A stretch of 64,000 bases of DNA from Nocardia paucivorans NBRC 100373 (GTDB taxonomy: Bacteria; Actinomycetota; Actinomycetes; Mycobacteriales; Mycobacteriaceae): the NCBI RefSeq assembly GCF_000308675.1, contig NZ_BAGE01000006.1:1-64000 (forward strand). Reading direction: 5' to 3'. Positions 16,564 through 25,268 of the stretch are shown here, one piece after another. A program made the translations under genes and the position numbers. Numbering within the stretch: position 1 is the first letter of the stretch; each line of letters opens with the position of its first letter. The notes beneath the pieces were generated by a model that made no database searches, had not been told where the DNA came from, and saw only the letters and a program-made list of their open reading frames with translations.

Positions 16564-17765
16564 CCGCACAGACAGATCACCCCTTGTCCGGCCGCGCCGC
16601 CATCGTGGGTATCGGCGCCACCGATTTCTCCAAGGACTCCGGGCGCAGCGAACTGCGGCTGGCCGCGGAGGCCGTCACCGCCGCCTTGGCGGATGCCGGA
16701 CTCACCCCGGCCGATGTCGACGGCCTCACCACCTTCACCATGGACTCCAACCTGCAGATCGCGGTGGCGCGGGCGGTGGGCATTCCGCAGTTGAAGTTCT
16801 TCAGCCATATCGGTTACGGCGGGGGCGCGGCCTGCGCCACGATCCAGCAGGCGGCCATGGCGGTGGCCACCGGGGTCGCCGATGTGGTGGTGGCCTATCG
16901 GGCGTTCAACGAACGGTCGGGATCGAGATTCGGTCAGTTCTCCAGTTCTTTGGCCGCTGCCCCGACCTCGTCGGGGATCGACGCCGGGTGGTCGTATCCG
17001 CAAGGTTTGGGCACCCCGGCCGCGCAGGTGGCGATGGTGGCGCGGCGGTATATGCACGTCTACGGCGCGACCAGCGCGGATTTCGGCCGGGTCGCGGTCG
17101 CCGACCGCAAACACGCGGCGGTGAATCCGGCGGCGTTCTTCTACGGTAAGCCGATAACCCTCGAAGACCACCAGTCCTCCCGGTGGATCGCCGAACCGTT
17201 GCGACTGTTGGACTGTTGCCAGGAATCCGATGGCGGGGTAGCCCTTGTGGTGACCAGTGTCGAACGGGCCCGGGATCTGTCGCAGCGTCCCGCGGTGATC
17301 ACCGCCGCCGCACAGGGCAGCGGGGCCGACCAGTACGTGATGACCAGCTACTACCGCGACGCCATGACCGGGCTGCCGGAAATGGGTCTGGTCGGCGATC
17401 AACTCTGGGCGCAGAGCGGGCTGCGGCCGGACGATATCCGCACCGCGGTGCTCTACGACCATTTCACCCCGTTCGTGCTCATGCAGTTGGAGGAATTGGG
17501 TTTCTGCGGTCGCGGCGAGGCCAAGGACTTCATTGCCGACGGCGCGCTGGAACTGGGTGGGCGACTACCGATCAATACCCACGGCGGGCAGCTCGGGGAG
17601 GCGTACATCCACGGGATGAACGGTATCGCCGAGGCTGTGCGACAGTTGCGCGGCACTTCGGTGAACCAAGTGGAGAAGGTGGACAATGTGCTGGTCACCG
17701 CGGGGACAGGAGTTCCGACGTCGGGGCTGATTCTCAGCGCCGACGGGGTTGTTTCGCCTTCTTGA
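16560..17765 (+). CDS. ltp2: Ltp2: steroid side-chain retro-aldolase (thiolase fold)
   Basis: This 401-residue SCP-x/thiolase-like protein cleaves the 17-hydroxylated side-chain CoA ester to androstenedione-type product and propionyl-CoA (known Ltp2 role). It keeps the thiolase fold. The tyrosines proposed as catalytic in a Thermomonospora homologue (294 and 344, from memory) have equivalents 50 residues apart here: Tyr299 in AVLYDHFTPF and Tyr349 in GEAYIHGMNG. The start is GTG overlapping the chsH1 stop. The 3' end overlaps the convergent acyltransferase gene by 32 bases, so no terminator separates them. Confidence 0.94.
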   Translation: MTAQTDHPLSGRAAIVGIGATDFSKDSGRSELRLAAEAVTAALADAGLTPADVDGLTTFTMDSNLQIAVARAVGIPQLKFFSHIGYGGGAACATIQQAAMAVATGVADVVVAYRAFNERSGSRFGQFSSSLAAAPTSSGIDAGWSYPQGLGTPAAQVAMVARRYMHVYGATSADFGRVAVADRKHAAVNPAAFFYGKPITLEDHQSSRWIAEPLRLLDCCQESDGGVALVVTSVERARDLSQRPAVITAAAQGSGADQYVMTSYYRDAMTGLPEMGLVGDQLWAQSGLRPDDIRTAVLYDHFTPFVLMQLEELGFCGRGEAKDFIADGALELGGRLPINTHGGQLGEAYIHGMNGIAEAVRQLRGTSVNQVEKVDNVLVTAGTGVPTSGLILSADGVVSPS

Positions 17766-18990
17766 CCGTTGCTCCGCTGGGTCGGTGGGCGAAGCGGCGC
17801 ATGAGTGGTTCGTCCACCCGGTGGTAGATGGCGGCGGCGGCCGCCAGCGACACAACGAAACAGAGCAGCGCGCATCCGAACCAGCCGGCGAAACCGAATT
17901 GTCGACCGCCGATGACCAGTCGGGTGATGAGAACCATCACCGGGTATTGGATGAGGTAGAAGGCGTAGGAAACCTCGCCGAGCCATACGAGGAGTGCGGG
18001 CGCGCTGCGTTTCGGGCGCCGCAGATTCCGGACGGCGATTGTCGCCACCAGCGCCGCCATCGGTCCCACCAGTAGAGCCGACATCTTGTAGTTGACCGGC
18101 ACCACCCAGGTGGTCGAGTAGGCCACCGCCACGGCGATTACCGGAATGGTCAATTTCGTATTGCGCCAGCGATTCTCGATAACCATTCGCGCCGCGAGGA
18201 CGCCGACGAAGAACTCCGGCAGCCGGGACAGGGGAAATGTGTAGCCGAACCAATATGCCCGGACAACCGGGATATCGGGTTGGGCGAACCACTGCGGTGA
18301 TGCGTGGAGCTCGGTGAACGGGGATATATCGCCCGGTACGAGGCGGGGAGCGAATGCATTGGTCGTATCGGTGGGGCCGTCGAAACCGAGGAAATAGGCC
18401 GTGTGCAGGCAGAGGATGAATACCAACAGTCCCACGACCCAGTGCATCAACCGGTCGGGGCGTATGCGCTGGACCATCGGTCGGACCAGGGGATAAACGA
18501 GGTAGAACAGCATTTCCGCCCCGAGCGACCAGGACGGCACATTGAGCCCGCCCACGGTGCTCCACTTCGGAATCCACGTGTGCACCAGCAGTAGGTTCGG
18601 CACCCAGACCACGGCGCGGCTCAGCGGTACGGCGGCCACCAGGATGAATACCGCCGCCGCGATCAGATGTGTGGGGTAGATCTTGAGTATGCGGCGGCGG
18701 TAGAAACCCGCGGTGGTCGTCCTGGGGCGGAACGACCAGTGGATGATGAATCCGGACAGGACGAAGAAGAACGTGACTCCGGCCGCGCCGAGTTGCATCG
18801 GCATGAAGTCCTGGTGGATTCGCCGGAACAGTTCGGATTTCTGGAACGGGTAGGTGGGGAGGAAGACCAGCGCGTGTAGCGCGAAAACCGCCAGAGCCGC
18901 CCACCATCGAGCCGCGGTGAGCCCGTCCAGTTTCCGTCCGGCCGCCGGTGTATCGGTGGGGGGCGATAGCCGGTCGGCGGGGATGGTCAA
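17734..18990 (-). CDS. Acyltransferase-3 family membrane protein
   Basis: This multi-spanning membrane O-acyltransferase (418 aa from the chosen start) has about ten hydrophobic segments. The family's first-helix Arg/His region is LDGLTAARWWAALAVFALHA, and it keeps GVTFFFVLSGFIIHW and VPSWSLGAEMLFYLVYP. Such proteins acylate sugars or lipids at the cell envelope. The frame is open further upstream, but TTG at 18990 overlaps the stop of the SGNH gene (TTGA), so coupled translation makes that start likely; this choice is not certain. Family members are often fused to an SGNH domain; here the SGNH hydrolase is a separate coupled gene. Confidence 0.85.
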   Translation of the reverse strand: MTIPADRLSPPTDTPAAGRKLDGLTAARWWAALAVFALHALVFLPTYPFQKSELFRRIHQDFMPMQLGAAGVTFFFVLSGFIIHWSFRPRTTTAGFYRRRILKIYPTHLIAAAVFILVAAVPLSRAVVWVPNLLLVHTWIPKWSTVGGLNVPSWSLGAEMLFYLVYPLVRPMVQRIRPDRLMHWVVGLLVFILCLHTAYFLGFDGPTDTTNAFAPRLVPGDISPFTELHASPQWFAQPDIPVVRAYWFGYTFPLSRLPEFFVGVLAARMVIENRWRNTKLTIPVIAVAVAYSTTWVVPVNYKMSALLVGPMAALVATIAVRNLRRPKRSAPALLVWLGEVSYAFYLIQYPVMVLITRLVIGGRQFGFAGWFGCALLCFVVSLAAAAAIYHRVDEPLMRRFAHRPSGATVKKAKQPRRR

Positions 18991-19931
18991 TGTCCGATCC
19001 AGTCGCGAAGCCCTACCGCAAGGGCGGTATCGCCGCGGGCGGTGGGATGAAACGGCATTCCGATGAAGTCGGCGCGCGGATCGAAGAACCCGTTGATCCA
19101 CGGTTCCGCCGAACACAGGCCGTGTCCTGCGGTGACGGCCCTGGCATCGAAGAAGTGCACTCCGAGGATCTCGGCCGCCTCACGCTGCGCTCGATCGAGA
19201 CGGTCCAGGTATTCCACGACCGCACGTCCACGCTGCTGGATGATGGGCACCGCCCCGAGCGCACTGGCGCACAACACATTCGAGCCCGGGGGAAAAAGCT
19301 CGGGATAGCCGACGAAAACGATTCGCGCGTTCGGCGCATAGTAGCGCAGGTACTCGATCACGGCGCGAACGCGATTCGCGTATTCCTGTCCGGTCACCGC
19401 GCGAAAATCCGGGATACGGCCCTGCTCTGCGGCTTCGAGATCGCAGCCGTCGCGCAGGTTGAATATGCACGGCCCCATCGCGGTCCACATCATGGTGTTG
19501 TTCGCGCCCCAGGTGTCGTTCATACCCAGTTGAATCGCGATGATTTCGGTTCGGGGTCCGAATGCTCCCATTCCGTCGGCGATTCGGGCTTCGTGGACGA
19601 GGTTGTATGCCGTGTAGCTCCGAATCGAGGCGCCCGGACACGAGACATCGACGAAATCCGGTGTTCCCGCCACGTTCAGCAGGCGGCTCAATTGGATCGG
19701 CCAGGCCGTCGGCCCGTGTCGACATTCCATTTCGTTGCCATCGAGCCGAACACCGTTCGCCGTGTAGGAGTCACCGAGTACGACGAGTTTCCTACCGGCG
19801 GCAGGTTCGGGCGGTTCGGCGGATGCGGTTGGCGGACTGCCGTATACGGCCAGGATCGCCGCTATTGCCGATACGATCGAGATGAGGCCGCGTATTCCGC
19901 GCGGGCGGAGGTCTGCCGTTCGATTGTTCAT
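18987..19931 (-). CDS. Secreted SGNH/GDSL hydrolase
   Basis: This 314-residue protein has an N-terminal signal sequence (hydrophobic residues about 14-33, cleavage near TASAEPPEP). SGNH blocks follow: GDSYTANG (nucleophile Ser), IAIQLGMNDTWGANN (Gly/Asn) and GMPFHPTARGDTALA (His). It probably deacylates or transfers acyl groups outside the membrane. It is encoded between a proline-rich secreted protein and an acyltransferase-3 gene with which it overlaps by four bases. SGNH proteins linked to acyltransferase-3 usually complete an acyl-transfer pathway across the membrane. The substrate is unknown. Confidence 0.88.
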   Translation of the reverse strand: MNNRTADLRPRGIRGLISIVSAIAAILAVYGSPPTASAEPPEPAAGRKLVVLGDSYTANGVRLDGNEMECRHGPTAWPIQLSRLLNVAGTPDFVDVSCPGASIRSYTAYNLVHEARIADGMGAFGPRTEIIAIQLGMNDTWGANNTMMWTAMGPCIFNLRDGCDLEAAEQGRIPDFRAVTGQEYANRVRAVIEYLRYYAPNARIVFVGYPELFPPGSNVLCASALGAVPIIQQRGRAVVEYLDRLDRAQREAAEILGVHFFDARAVTAGHGLCSAEPWINGFFDPRADFIGMPFHPTARGDTALAVGLRDWIGH

Positions 19932-19949
19932 CGTGGCGAACTCCGCGGC

Positions 19950-20303
19950 TCAGTATCCCGGTCGGGGCGCGAAACCGGGGTCGGGCAGGGTCGGTGGTGC
20001 CGGTTCTACCGGTTCTTCCGGTGTTTCCGGTTCCGGGGGTGGTTGTGGGGCCGCCGGTTCGTCGGTTTCCGGTTCGGGAGCCGGCGGTGGGGAAACCGGT
20101 TCGGTATCGGGGGGTCCCGGTGGCGTCGGCCGAGACGAAACCGAGGACGGGGCAGTGCTCATGGTGGGTGCGGCCGATGCGGTCGAGGTTACGGAGGTGG
20201 GGGCCGGGGGTGGTGGGTCGGACGATTCCGCGCAGGCGGTCGTGCTCGCCAAGCCGATGATGATCAACGCGCAAGTGGTGAGCGCATCGGATCGCCTCTT
20301 CAC
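19950..20303 (-). CDS. Proline/glutamate-rich secreted or lipoprotein
   Basis: This 117-residue protein starts at GTG 20303 after a strong GGGAGGG ribosome site; longer readings upstream lack support. Residues 1-25 form a signal (VKRRSDALTTCALIIIGLAS) ending at TTAC, which could be a weak lipobox because the -3 residue is Thr rather than Leu. The rest is low complexity, rich in Pro, Glu, Ser and Thr (APEPETDEPAAPQPPPEPET). It is the first gene of the operon with the SGNH hydrolase, 18 bases apart. It may be a wall-spanning spacer or acceptor protein (inference). Confidence 0.7.
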   Translation of the reverse strand: MKRRSDALTTCALIIIGLASTTACAESSDPPPPAPTSVTSTASAAPTMSTAPSSVSSRPTPPGPPDTEPVSPPPAPEPETDEPAAPQPPPEPETPEEPVEPAPPTLPDPGFAPRPGY

Positions 20304-20967
20304 AGGTATCCCTCCCCCGCACGGTGTGCGTAACAGAAAGTCATGGGCTTTCGTGTCGGCACCGTTGCCGCCCTGACGTGAACGTCTCCGATACGGGTTA
20401 TCCGGCTGTATGGCCGGGCCGTTCGGGTGATTGCTCATTCCGGTTTTTCCCGAGCGTGTGTCTTCGTTATGAGTATTGGTGAAGATATCGGAAACTCCTT
20501 GCCATCGGCATGCCCCTACTTCCGGGGTGCGCACGACGGAAACGATTTCGACCATCGGGGCACGGTCGGTTTTCGGATTTCGGCCGAATCCGTGAATACG
20601 ATCGGGGCGGGCCGTGGAGTCGAGCCGGTACCGATCCGACACGGAACCGTCGCCCGGGGGAGAGTCCACCATGGGCCGCCCCGGATTGCGCGACTCGGCG
20701 GTCGCGTCATGGGACGATTTTTCTCCGGCCGGACCTCGAACCCGGAACCGAATAAATGATCGACGGGCTCGGTGAGCCGTCACAGGGAACGACCGCTTCC
20801 CTTCGTCGCGGGGGACAAAACGGGCCGGTTGACGGCCGGATGGCAAAAGTAATGTCTTTTCCGAATAAAATAGTATTCATACCAAGTAGTCGATTCTCGA
20901 CCGATCGGCTGCCCGAGCGTGTAAATATGTGGGCTGTTTAAGCAGTACACAGGTCTGGGGTAGAACT
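20304..20967. other. Intergenic region between envelope operon and MoxR operon
   Basis: About 660 bases separate two divergent operons. No convincing gene was found. Bases 20845-20945 are unusually AT-rich for this genome (for example GAATAAAATAGTATTC) and probably hold the promoter of the MoxR operon. The rest shows no repeat or RNA that can be defended. Confidence 0.6.
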
Positions 20968-21990
20968 TTGGCCGGGTCGCGGGCGCTCGTATCGCGTATC
21001 GCCGTGGCCGTTGTGCTCCTGGTCGGAGTCGCGGTCGCATTGCGCGGTTACCTACCCGGCGCACCCGAGCCCTCGGGGGTGCGGCGGGAGCCCTCGGTGG
21101 TGTCCGTCGCATTGATGCCGGTGCTGATGTTCGTATCCATCGTGATCCTGCTGGCCGGGGTCCTCGCCAGTCGACATCGTCTGCCGCTGGCCCGACCGGC
21201 CCCCGATCCGGATGTCGAACCATGGCGACCGGCGCGTATCCGGTCGGTGGTGGTGTTCGTTCTCGCGGTACTCGCGTTGTTGCTCGCGATCGGGGCCGCG
21301 GTCTACTTCATCGGTGCGGCCCGCACCCCCACCGAGCAGGCGGCCGAACCGCCTCCGCCGACCGTCACCGAGACCACCACGAATCGGCCGCCGGCCCGCG
21401 AGGAACCCATCGGACCCGACGATGCGGTGCGCGAGCTCACCGGTACCGCCCTGCTGCTCACCGCCGGAGGCGCCATAGCGCTGGTGGTGGTGGCCGTCAG
21501 CGCTCTGACGGTGGTCGCCGTGAGCAACGGCCGCAGGCATCCCGCGGTCGAGAGCGTCGCGGACGAAACCTCATCGCGTCCGGAAACGGCGTCACTGGTC
21601 AAGGCGGCAGAGGCCGGGCTGGCGGCGGTGATCGCGCCCGGACAGGACCCGCGCACCGCCATTATCGCCTGTTATGTGGCGATGGAACGCGGCCTGTCCA
21701 CTGCGCGCACCGCTGCCCCCTTGGCCTCCGATACCCCGATGGAGGTGTTGGCGCGGGCGTTCGAACGGGGAGCGCTGCACGATGCCTCGGCCCGCGAGCT
21801 GGTCGCCCTGTTCGAGGAGGCCAGGTTCAGTCCGCACTCGATGCTCGAATGGCACCGTATGCGGGCCGAACAGTTGGTGCGCATAGTCCTGGCGGATCTG
21901 CAGGGCGATCCGCTGCCGGACACCGGGGAAGTGCCCACGGTGGACGCGGTATTGCGCAGCGGTTCGCTGTCGGGGAGAGGGTCGATATGA
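20968..21990 (+). CDS. DUF4129-type membrane protein of MoxR operon
   Basis: This protein of about 340 residues has three hydrophobic segments (near residues 10-28, 45-66 and 90-115), a Pro/Thr-rich external stretch, a further hydrophobic segment near 165-185, and a C-terminal cytoplasmic domain (ERGLSTARTAAPLASDTPME). That C-terminal part matches DUF4129. The start is uncertain: TTG at 20968 with GGGG seven bases upstream, or GTG at 20929. Genes of this type accompany MoxR ATPases and DUF58 proteins; the function is unknown. The stop overlaps the next ATG (ATGA). Confidence 0.8.
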   Translation: MAGSRALVSRIAVAVVLLVGVAVALRGYLPGAPEPSGVRREPSVVSVALMPVLMFVSIVILLAGVLASRHRLPLARPAPDPDVEPWRPARIRSVVVFVLAVLALLLAIGAAVYFIGAARTPTEQAAEPPPPTVTETTTNRPPAREEPIGPDDAVRELTGTALLLTAGGAIALVVVAVSALTVVAVSNGRRHPAVESVADETSSRPETASLVKAAEAGLAAVIAPGQDPRTAIIACYVAMERGLSTARTAAPLASDTPMEVLARAFERGALHDASARELVALFEEARFSPHSMLEWHRMRAEQLVRIVLADLQGDPLPDTGEVPTVDAVLRSGSLSGRGSI

Positions 21991-22484
21991 GCAGACCCGC
22001 GGTGACGATCACCGCCATCGTGGCGGTGCTGCTGTTCCAGCTGGTGGCCTACATCAAGGCTCCCGAGTTCATGGCGCTCTCGGTGGGGGCGCCGGTTGCC
22101 ATCGCGCTGGCCTGTTTCGTGTGGGTCCTCGTGCGGCCGGAAAAACGGGAGCGACCGGATGAGCTCCCCGAGATGGAGAACGGGCCCGCCGAGGTTCTGC
22201 GACGATGGCAGGCCCGCGCGCAGATGCTCACCGAGCGCGCGGACGGCACCCGCGCCGACTGGGACCGGTATCTACGGCCCATGCTGGCCAAGGAATTTCA
22301 GTTGTCCGCCGGGGCGCGGGTCAGCAAGAACCGGCGAGCGCTGGAAAGCGCCGGAATCCATCATTTCGGCCCGGAACTGTGGCGGTGGGTGGACCCGGCG
22401 GACTCGGCGCTGCGGGATCAGCGAACTCCCGCGCCGGGACGGGCGGTGCTGGACGAAATCCTGCACCGGCTGCAGAAGATGTGA
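21987..22484 (+). CDS. Small membrane protein of MoxR operon
   Basis: This 165-residue protein has two adjacent membrane helices (residues about 5-22 and 30-50, ending CFVWVLVRPEKRERPDEL), followed by a charged cytoplasmic domain of about 110 residues (RRWQARAQMLTERADGTRAD). The ATG overlaps the stop of the DUF4129 gene. No family is recognised with certainty. Its place in the operon is like that of the small membrane proteins found with actinobacterial MoxR-DUF58 pairs. Confidence 0.75.
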   Translation: MSRPAVTITAIVAVLLFQLVAYIKAPEFMALSVGAPVAIALACFVWVLVRPEKRERPDELPEMENGPAEVLRRWQARAQMLTERADGTRADWDRYLRPMLAKEFQLSAGARVSKNRRALESAGIHHFGPELWRWVDPADSALRDQRTPAPGRAVLDEILHRLQKM

Positions 22485-22513
22485 ATCAGGTCGAGACCAG
22501 GGCGAGATGACAT

Positions 22514-23473
22514 ATGACGATGCCATTGGACATAACCGTCCAACGCAGTGATGCCGTGCTCCGGGAGCTGTCGCGGGCGGTGGTCGGCAAACGCGAGGAG
22601 TTGCAGCTGATCATGATCGCCCTCCTCGCGGGCGGGCATGTGCTGATCGAGGACCTGCCCGGTCTGGGCAAAACGCTCATCGCCAGATCGTTCGCCGCCG
22701 CCTTGGGCCTGGATTTCACCCGGGTGCAGTTCACGCCCGACCTGCTGCCCGCCGATCTGCTCGGCTCCACCATCTACGATATGAATACCGGGCGATTCAC
22801 TTTCCGGCGCGGTCCGATATTCACCAATATGCTGCTCGCCGACGAAATCAACCGCACTCCACCGAAAACGCAGGCGGCGTTGTTGGAGGCGATGGCCGAG
22901 GGGCAGGTCAGTATCGACGGCGAAACCTTCCCGCTGCCCCAGCCGTTCATCGTGCTCGCCACAGACAATCCGATCGAATACGAGGGCACCTATCCGTTGC
23001 CCGAGGCCCAGTTGGACCGATTCGCGATCAAACTGCGTCTGGGTTATCTATCCGAACGCGACGAAACCCAGATGATCCGGCGGCGGCTGGAACGCGGCGC
23101 CGGTCCGGTCCAGGTGCACCAGGTGGTGGATGCTCAGGGTCTGCTGGAGATGCGGCACGCGGTCGAATTCGTCTCGGTGCATCCCGACGTCGTCGGCTAT
23201 GTCGTGGCCCTCGCCGCGGCCACTCGTAGCCACGCCCAGGTCGAGGTGGGCGCCAGCCCACGGTCGGAACTGGATCTGGTGCAGATGGCGCGCGCCCGCG
23301 CCCTGCTGCTCGGCCGCGACTATGTGATCCCCGAAGACGTGAAGGAGCTGGCGGTCCCGGCCATGGCCCATCGGATCACCCTGCGACCGGAGATGTGGGT
23401 GCGTCGCGTCCGCGGCGAGGACGTGATCACCGAACTACTGCGTCGCCTCCCGGCCCCCCGCGCCGACGTGTGA
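22514..23473 (+). CDS. MoxR-family AAA+ ATPase
   Basis: This 319-residue AAA+ ATPase of the MoxR group is thought to act as a chaperone together with DUF58/VWA proteins. Walker A is DLPGLGKT at residues 47-54, Walker B LLADEINRTPPKTQ at about 111-124, and the sensor segment is FIVLATDNPIEYEGTYPLPE. The C-terminal lid carries SPRSELDLVQMARARALL. The TGA overlaps the ATG of the DUF58 gene by one base (TGATG), consistent with a functional pair. Confidence 0.93.
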   Translation: MTMPLDITVQRSDAVLRELSRAVVGKREELQLIMIALLAGGHVLIEDLPGLGKTLIARSFAAALGLDFTRVQFTPDLLPADLLGSTIYDMNTGRFTFRRGPIFTNMLLADEINRTPPKTQAALLEAMAEGQVSIDGETFPLPQPFIVLATDNPIEYEGTYPLPEAQLDRFAIKLRLGYLSERDETQMIRRRLERGAGPVQVHQVVDAQGLLEMRHAVEFVSVHPDVVGYVVALAAATRSHAQVEVGASPRSELDLVQMARARALLLGRDYVIPEDVKELAVPAMAHRITLRPEMWVRRVRGEDVITELLRRLPAPRADV

Positions 23474-24747
23474 TGAGGCACCGGGACGAGAGCATCACGG
23501 CCGAGGCCGATCTTCGGTGGCGGCCGGCGCCACTGACATATCTGCTCGCGATCTGCGCGGCGGTGGCCTTGTTGGCGGCGGTGGTGGCCGTCAGTTGGCA
23601 ACTGGTGGTGTTCTCCGCGCCACTGCTCGGGGTGCTGGCGAGCGCGCCGTGGCAGCAGACACGCACCCGTATCCAGGTGGACGGCAGCACCCCACAGCGC
23701 TGTTTCGAAGGTGAGGAGGTGGAGATCACCGTCGTGGCGTTCGTGGAGCGGGGGCATGCGCTACTGCGTTGCCGGCCCGTCGAACGGGAAGGTCTGTCGA
23801 TCGCCGTCGAGGAGAGCAGCGACTCCGGTGCGGCACCCGCCGGACTGCGGATGACGCTATCGGCGCGGCGGTGGGGCCGTTATCCGGTGGCGGTGCGGGT
23901 CGAGGCGCTGAGCCCGGCCGGATTGGCGATCGCCACCGTGGAACTCCCCGCCGGGGAACTGTATGTCTACCCGGTCACCGACCCGCAACAGATGCCGCTG
24001 CCGCGCACCGAGATGCCCGAACGACTGGGCGTGCACCTGACCCACAAACACGGTCCCGGTATCGAATACGCCGATATCCGCGCCTATTCGCCGGGTGACC
24101 AGCTGCGGTTGGTGAACTGGCGGGTGAGTGCCCGGCGCGGGCAGCTGTTCGTCACCGAGCGGTTGACCCATCGTGCGGCCGATGTGGTGGTTCTGGTGGA
24201 CACCTCCCTGCAGGCCCCCGGTCCGGCCACCGAGGCGCTCGAGTTGGCGGTGCGCGGCGCCGCGCAGGTGGTGCAGTCGTCGCTGCAGTACGGCGACCGC
24301 ACCGCCGTCGTCTGCCTCGGGCAGACGCCGCGATGGTTGCGGCCCGATATCGGCCGTCGCCAGTTCTATCGCATCGTCGACACCGTGCTCGACGTCGGCG
24401 ACGAGCACGTCCCCGTCAACGGCACCCTGGCCCCGCACGCGGCGGTACCGCTCGGTGCGATCGTGGTGGCCTTCTCCACCCTGCTGGACACCGAATTCGC
24501 GTTGGCGCTCATCGATCTGCGCAAACGCGGTCATGTGGTGGTCGCCGTGGATGTGCTGCGCGGGACCCCGTTCACCGAGGAGCTCGATCCGACGACCGAG
24601 CGGATGTGGCAATTGGAGCGGGCCGCCATGTACCGGGATATGAGCACGGTCGGGGTGGATGTCGTGGGCTGGCTCGAGGGGACCCGCCTGGATCAGATCA
24701 TGCGTCTGCTGCCCGAACGCCGCCGAACCATACGGGTGCGCCGATGA
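23473..24747 (+). CDS. DUF58/VWA-like membrane protein, partner of MoxR
   Basis: This 424-residue protein has two N-terminal membrane helices (about residues 20-60). A beta-rich domain follows, then the DUF58 core EYADIRAYSPGDQLRLVNWR and a von Willebrand-like segment VVVLVDTSLQAPG with the DxS part of a MIDAS motif. Such proteins are fixed partners of MoxR ATPases. The start is set by overlap with the moxR stop, and the end overlaps the next gene (ATGA). Its role, likely in assembling an envelope complex, is inference. Confidence 0.9.
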   Translation: MRHRDESITAEADLRWRPAPLTYLLAICAAVALLAAVVAVSWQLVVFSAPLLGVLASAPWQQTRTRIQVDGSTPQRCFEGEEVEITVVAFVERGHALLRCRPVEREGLSIAVEESSDSGAAPAGLRMTLSARRWGRYPVAVRVEALSPAGLAIATVELPAGELYVYPVTDPQQMPLPRTEMPERLGVHLTHKHGPGIEYADIRAYSPGDQLRLVNWRVSARRGQLFVTERLTHRAADVVVLVDTSLQAPGPATEALELAVRGAAQVVQSSLQYGDRTAVVCLGQTPRWLRPDIGRRQFYRIVDTVLDVGDEHVPVNGTLAPHAAVPLGAIVVAFSTLLDTEFALALIDLRKRGHVVVAVDVLRGTPFTEELDPTTERMWQLERAAMYRDMSTVGVDVVGWLEGTRLDQIMRLLPERRRTIRVRR

Positions 24748-25169
24748 TCCGATTCCTCGCTGTGCTATCCGGTGCCCTGCTGGTGGGGGTGATCGCCCTG
24801 ATGCTGCCGTGGGCGGCGATCCCGGCCGCGGGGTTGGTGGTCGCGGGATGGTGGTATCGGTACGCGGCCGTGGCCGCGATCCTGCTGGCCGTCCCGGTGC
24901 TGGCCTGGTCCGATCCCGGTGTCGTCGCCGCCGCGGCCACCGGTTTGGTGGCCACCGCCTATCTGCTGAACACCGCGACGGCCACGGCGCCCGTCGGTGT
25001 GGTGCCCACCAGCGCGGCGTCCGTGGTGGGCGCGCTCGCCTGCACGGTGCTCGTCGGTGGGGTGGTGTTGTTGCCTCTGCACATTGCCTGGGGTCCGGCC
25101 GTCGCACCGGTACTGGTGATCATGCTGTATGCCATCCTTACCCATGGCATCGCTCAGCGTGCCAGGTGA
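24744..25169 (+). CDS. Four-helix membrane protein, last gene of MoxR operon
   Basis: This 141-residue protein is almost wholly hydrophobic, with about four to five helices and small polar turns (WWYRYAAVAA, YLLNTATATAP). The ATG overlaps the DUF58 stop, so it belongs to the operon. No family is recognised. A similar small hydrophobic protein often ends actinobacterial MoxR-DUF58 operons. Confidence 0.75.
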   Translation: MIRFLAVLSGALLVGVIALMLPWAAIPAAGLVVAGWWYRYAAVAAILLAVPVLAWSDPGVVAAAATGLVATAYLLNTATATAPVGVVPTSAASVVGALACTVLVGGVVLLPLHIAWGPAVAPVLVIMLYAILTHGIAQRAR

Positions 25170-25268
25170 CTTTCGGCGCGTACGAGTAACTTTCGAGCCC
25201 GTTACGGTGAATCGTGCCGGTGCGAACCGTGCGCGTATGGGCCTGCCGAACAGTGGGGTGCGGGACGC

